NCBI GenBank assembly: GCA_002840565.1
Contig: PHBK01000016.1
Coordinates: 1 to 64,000, forward strand
Source: Deltaproteobacteria bacterium HGW-Deltaproteobacteria-12
GTDB lineage: Bacteria; Desulfobacterota; Syntrophia; Syntrophales; Smithellaceae
Direction: 5' to 3'
DNA: 64,000 bases
Positions 60,436-64,000 of the stretch are shown one piece after another. A program made the translations under genes and the position numbers. The first letter of the stretch is position 1. Every line of letters begins with the position of its first letter. The notes below the pieces were generated by a model that ran no database searches, was not told the origin of the DNA, and saw only the letters and a program-made list of their open reading frames with translations.

Positions 60436-63177
60436 TTACTCTTCTTCAAATTTTAGTCCCAATTGTTTTGATGCTTCTTTGGCAGATTTGTAAAGAGGTT
60501 TACTTTCATCAAGTGGACTACTTTCGGTAGATTTTATTTTGAACTTGACTTCAATATCGAGCTTATTTCCACTCGTTCCAAATGGTAAAATGAAATAGTT
60601 GAATAATTCGGTGTACTGCTCTAAGGGAACTTTACCTGATACTGTAATGGATCTGAATGTTCTTATTCCATCTTCTTTTTTCTGGTTGCCTGGGGCAACA
60701 TCAATAATAATATCTTCTTCATCCTTTGGAGGCTCTATTGTTATTTTTGGTATTGGTTTTAAGCTTTTATCCACCAGCCAATAGGTAACATCGGTAACAT
60801 CAAAGAATGGAACATTTTCTTGTAAAAAATATTTAGTAAATATTTTACCATCACCCGTCGCAATACAATACTCACTATTGTAGCAGTATTTCAATATGCT
60901 TTTTGCAACTGCGTCTATTCCTGTCACCATCGGCTTATCATCAAAACGAATGAATGCTTCATAAATATCCTTTGCTCTTACTGGTTGCTCAACTGTTGGT
61001 AGAAGATTGTTGCTCTTCAATGTGCTTAAACCAACGGATTCAAGCAGCCACTCTTCTTCTTTGAGCGCAGAAATAATGTTATCATTGATTTGACTGTCCA
61101 GTGACTCTTTGAATTGCTTTACCACCAACTTTTCAATTCCATTTTTCACGGAATATTTCAACACAATGGAGTAGGCGGAAACCAGTGATATATCTGCCTG
61201 CTTATTGGCTTCATCAATTCTCTTTTTAATGTCATCTTTCTGCTCTTTCTCCAGTTGTGAATTATATTCTGTGCTGATTTTCTGACAAGCCAAGTAGTTT
61301 CTTAAATCTTCCTGCAATTTCGCAAAACCATTTTCTGAGCAACAGAGAAACAACATAGTGTTTCGATAAATTCTTTCACTTTTACCTTTCTTGGTCGCTA
61401 TTTTTTCAATCAATGTTTTCGCTTTGCCAGATACTTCATTAGTATTGGCTGAATATACTGGACTCATAATTACTAATGTTGGCTTCATTTGTTCAGGTAT
61501 ATCATCTAACGGATTTACCAGCGTGTTGAATAACTGAACTTTTTTTGTTTTTTCTGAAATACGTTTTATAATTTCTGCATTGATGTCGCTTGATTTGATG
61601 TCACCTTTTCCCTGATTGATTAAAATGTTGATGTTTGGGGTGGTGTCAAACCAATATCTTTTTTGTCCGGTGCTGCTGTAATATAAGTAGTGTGCATTAC
61701 CTTCCATGCGGTCAAGCGCACCATTAATATCGTTATGATTGAATCCTTCTGGTTTTATCATGCAAAGTTTTATCTCATCAACGCCTACACCTTTATTTTG
61801 TCCTTTTGAACCAAATGTACCCAGAAGAATTGTTGCAGCAACACCTTGCGTTATGCTGTGTTTACCTAAACCTTTTACTTCGTTGTCAATTTTAAAAGCA
61901 TTGGAGGATGTTCCGGAAATGTCCGCATTGATAACAGCATCCCAACTTGCACCGTGCAGAATGGTTATCTGGCTGGTGAGTGCTTCTACATTTGAAAGCA
62001 CTACATCAGAGGTGTGAATGAGAAACTGACTCCCTGTTAAATATGTTTGTCGTTTCCACAAGTCAGAAATAATTGCTGCCAAAATACGCAGCACACCACG
62101 AGTGCGCTGAAAATATGGATTGCTCGCCCAGCGTAAGCGGAACATATCAATCAATTCAGGATGAAACGGATAAGATTTTTTCAATCTTTCCTTGTAATCA
62201 GTCTTTAAAGCATGGCTCGATATTTCAGTAAACAATGATTGATACATAAAAGAGTAGGCGGAAATTACTTCTTCTATTTCTTTTTCATCACCTAAATCTT
62301 CAAACAATCTTCTGCGCACCACTTCAAATATTTCATCATCTTCAACAGGCTTCATGTTTGCGCCAACTCTGGTAATTCTGTTTTCTAATGCGGAAAGAAT
62401 TTGTGCAGAGATTGGTGATGATGCTAACTCTTGTGCGCTTGCAGGAAGTGTTGCAATTAAAACGCACTGGTCAGTTCCTGAGACTGATTCTGTCAGTTCC
62501 TGTATGAAGCTAACTGTCTGGTCGCTTAGGTTGGATACTTCCACTTTTACAGCTGATGCACTTACACAATAATCTGCCAATTCATCAATTAGTATTAAAG
62601 CAGGCTTGCATTGTTCCAATACTTTTTTGAAAAGACCTTTCGGTGCAACTCTTTTTTCGTCATTCACCTTGATTATTTCATACGCTTCTTTTCCACCTAA
62701 TTGATATGCAAGTTCACCCCACAAAGTACGAATGGTAATGCCATTTACTTTTCTTCCTTGTGCTGGATCATTTGTGCTGTTAGTGAAGACGGCAATATTG
62801 GCTGAATCAAATTTAAGTGTCCCGGTGTGTTGCAATAATTCTTTTGTGCAGTCACTTTGGATTGCTCTATTACCCCATTTTGCCAAATGATAAAGCGAAA
62901 TCAATGTATGAGTTTTGCCACCACCGAAACCCGTTTGCAAAGAGATTACTCTGTTCTCTGCATCTTGTCCGCCGTTTAATCCATGTACTGCTCTCCTGGA
63001 AATATTCTTTAAAGCAGCGGTAAAGTATGTTTTCTGAAAAAACATATCTGGACTTGTGTATATTTCTCTGCCTGTTCCTGATGCCACTTCTGCAAGGTTG
63101 GCAGCAAAGATAGATTCATCCAGATGTCCTTCCTGAATGTCTTTATGCGGCTTTACATTTTTAAACCAGGGTTTCAT
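60436..63177 (-). CDS. DUF499 ATPase of a DUF1156-DUF499 module
   Basis: 913-residue P-loop ATPase. Walker A is GFGGGKT (residues 83-89), acidic Walker B-like LILIDELADYC near residue 200, and ALIATLPAS further on. Long helical middle and C-terminal regions follow. DUF499 proteins are encoded together with DUF1156 DNA methyltransferases in defence islands of many bacteria. Its role may be DNA sensing or motor activity; the exact mechanism is unclear. It follows the DUF1156 gene by 21 bp. Confidence 0.92.
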   Translation of the reverse strand: MKPWFKNVKPHKDIQEGHLDESIFAANLAEVASGTGREIYTSPDMFFQKTYFTAALKNISRRAVHGLNGGQDAENRVISLQTGFGGGKTHTLISLYHLAKWGNRAIQSDCTKELLQHTGTLKFDSANIAVFTNSTNDPAQGRKVNGITIRTLWGELAYQLGGKEAYEIIKVNDEKRVAPKGLFKKVLEQCKPALILIDELADYCVSASAVKVEVSNLSDQTVSFIQELTESVSGTDQCVLIATLPASAQELASSPISAQILSALENRITRVGANMKPVEDDEIFEVVRRRLFEDLGDEKEIEEVISAYSFMYQSLFTEISSHALKTDYKERLKKSYPFHPELIDMFRLRWASNPYFQRTRGVLRILAAIISDLWKRQTYLTGSQFLIHTSDVVLSNVEALTSQITILHGASWDAVINADISGTSSNAFKIDNEVKGLGKHSITQGVAATILLGTFGSKGQNKGVGVDEIKLCMIKPEGFNHNDINGALDRMEGNAHYLYYSSTGQKRYWFDTTPNINILINQGKGDIKSSDINAEIIKRISEKTKKVQLFNTLVNPLDDIPEQMKPTLVIMSPVYSANTNEVSGKAKTLIEKIATKKGKSERIYRNTMLFLCCSENGFAKLQEDLRNYLACQKISTEYNSQLEKEQKDDIKKRIDEANKQADISLVSAYSIVLKYSVKNGIEKLVVKQFKESLDSQINDNIISALKEEEWLLESVGLSTLKSNNLLPTVEQPVRAKDIYEAFIRFDDKPMVTGIDAVAKSILKYCYNSEYCIATGDGKIFTKYFLQENVPFFDVTDVTYWLVDKSLKPIPKITIEPPKDEEDIIIDVAPGNQKKEDGIRTFRSITVSGKVPLEQYTELFNYFILPFGTSGNKLDIEVKFKIKSTESSPLDESKPLYKSAKEASKQLGLKFEEE

Positions 63178-63198
63178 ATTAGTCCTTGTTGTGGATTT

Positions 63199-64000
63199 TT
63201 ACATGAACATTTCTTGTTGCTGTTCTTCTTTGCTCTGAACGGTTTTGCTTTCTCTGATTAAACTGTCTTTGTTGGTAAGCAAACCGAATGCTTGTTTATG
63301 GTCTTCGCTTCCTACTGGTAACACTTCACATAGCGCAGTTATTACTCGCCAAAAACTGCTTTCTGGTTGAGCTGCAACTTTTGCAATATAATTCAAAAGT
63401 GCGCTTCGAGTGTTACCTTTGTAAAGTGACATCGCTCGATGAACTTGATCAATTAAAAAACTGGTCGCTCTATCACCTAAGTTTTTATTGGCTTGAATGC
63501 GCTGTTCAAATGTTCCGAGTGTTTGCTTGTTTCCGCTTTTGATAAGAATGTGTTCAGTGAATAGTTCGGATACATTAATGCTTAACCCTACTCTTGAAAA
63601 CTTTGCTGCATCATCAAAATCACTCTCAGCCAAGCTATATAGCTGCAACCAACCGATATAGAATTTAGTGAAGTCATCTCCTTCAAAACCTTTGAGCAAT
63701 GCATTGAAGGCACTCTCTCTTGCCATTTCCAACAGTTCTGCAACTGTTACTTCACTGCCATCGGCTTTTTCTACTTTTTCATATTTACCAAACTCGCTTA
63801 CTGCCTGACCAAAGCAAGCAGTTAATAAATCTGCTCCACGAAAACCTAACTGGTATAATTCCTCTACTTCTCTGGTAACTGTTTTTTCTATCGCTTTTTT
63901 CACTTCTTTATATGCAGAATATCCTTTCGTCTGGTATGGACGTGCAGCGACTGTCACTGATGAAGCCAATACTGAGCCTGATAATCCTAGTCTTCTATTT
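63199..64000 (-). CDS. DUF1156-domain DNA methyltransferase, C-terminal part
   Basis: Frame is open to the window edge, so the N-terminal part lies outside. The visible ~266 residues (NRRLGLSGSVLASSVTVAAR, YQTKGYSAYKEVKKAIE, TREVEELYQLGFRGADLLTACFGQAVSEFGKYE) match the end of DUF1156 proteins, which carry a Zn-ribbon and adenine-methyltransferase motifs further upstream. The C-terminus has no catalytic motif of its own. With DUF499 it forms a suspected anti-phage module. Confidence 0.85.
   Translation of the reverse strand, partial: NRRLGLSGSVLASSVTVAARPYQTKGYSAYKEVKKAIEKTVTREVEELYQLGFRGADLLTACFGQAVSEFGKYEKVEKADGSEVTVAELLEMARESAFNALLKGFEGDDFTKFYIGWLQLYSLAESDFDDAAKFSRVGLSINVSELFTEHILIKSGNKQTLGTFEQRIQANKNLGDRATSFLIDQVHRAMSLYKGNTRSALLNYIAKVAAQPESSFWRVITALCEVLPVGSEDHKQAFGLLTNKDSLIRESKTVQSKEEQQQEMFM

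Overview
The window looks like part of the chromosome of a strictly anaerobic deltaproteobacterium (Desulfobacterota; a syntroph- or sulfate-reducer-type lineage), joined to a long, more AT-rich conjugative island. Support for an anaerobe comes from a HydE-type radical SAM maturase, a double-cubane 2-hydroxyacyl-CoA-dehydratase-like protein, quinolinate synthase, FdhD and selenium-metabolism genes. The taxonomic placement is inferred from gene content only. No rRNA, tRNA or CRISPR array was recognised.

Region A (1-18.4 kb, plus strand, relatively GC-rich) is mostly sulfur and selenium handling. It starts with the tail of a PII regulator and a lipoprotein. Next come a ThiI/MnmA-like PP-loop protein, LarE and FdhD, then an alpha/beta hydrolase, an Rrf2 regulator, MnmA and NadA. 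A methionine/cysteine operon follows (metY with an internal stop, metX, metW, cysK), ending with a HydE-like protein. After a truncated fdhD and a VKOR-DsbA fusion come four genes typical of selenium metabolism: double-cubane reductase, class V desulfurase, YedF and DUF3343. The region carries many remnants: a BioB-like tail, a headless Rrf2 gene fused to the fdhD tail, two extra fdhD fragments, and a duplicated Rrf2-type promoter.

Region B (18.4-23.1 kb) holds a CadC-type metal sensor, a P1B ATPase with two HMA domains, and two decayed genes (isoprenylcysteine methyltransferase-like and DUF305). The left edge of the island must lie close to 22.6-23.1 kb, but no integrase, tRNA or clear att site is visible.

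Region C (23.1-44.6 kb, almost entirely minus strand) is one F-type type IV secretion operon. In transcription order it reads OmpA-like, DsbC, TraA, TraL, TraE, TraK, TraB, TraV, TraC, an unrecognised 733-aa Cys-rich secreted protein, TraN-like, TraW, TraU, TrbC, TraF, TraH, TraG, TrbI and an S26 peptidase. One small membrane-protein gene runs against it with its own extended -10 promoter and terminator. Relaxase and coupling protein are not in the window.

Region D (44.6-64 kb) is accessory. It contains a Zn-finger-like protein with decayed paralogues and repeated LDIQ-coding palindromes, an AT-rich gap, HU, an IS110 element with a candidate bridge RNA, and a PAS-PAS-REC protein. Defence and stability modules follow: AbiE, HigBA, a DinB-like polymerase, several small island genes, an AP2 protein, a Nuc-type nuclease, IHF/HU and a ComEA-like protein. 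The right end has a radical-SAM/TcmP pair beside a DUF499-DUF1156 module that runs off the edge. This last stretch is the best candidate for a poorly described system.
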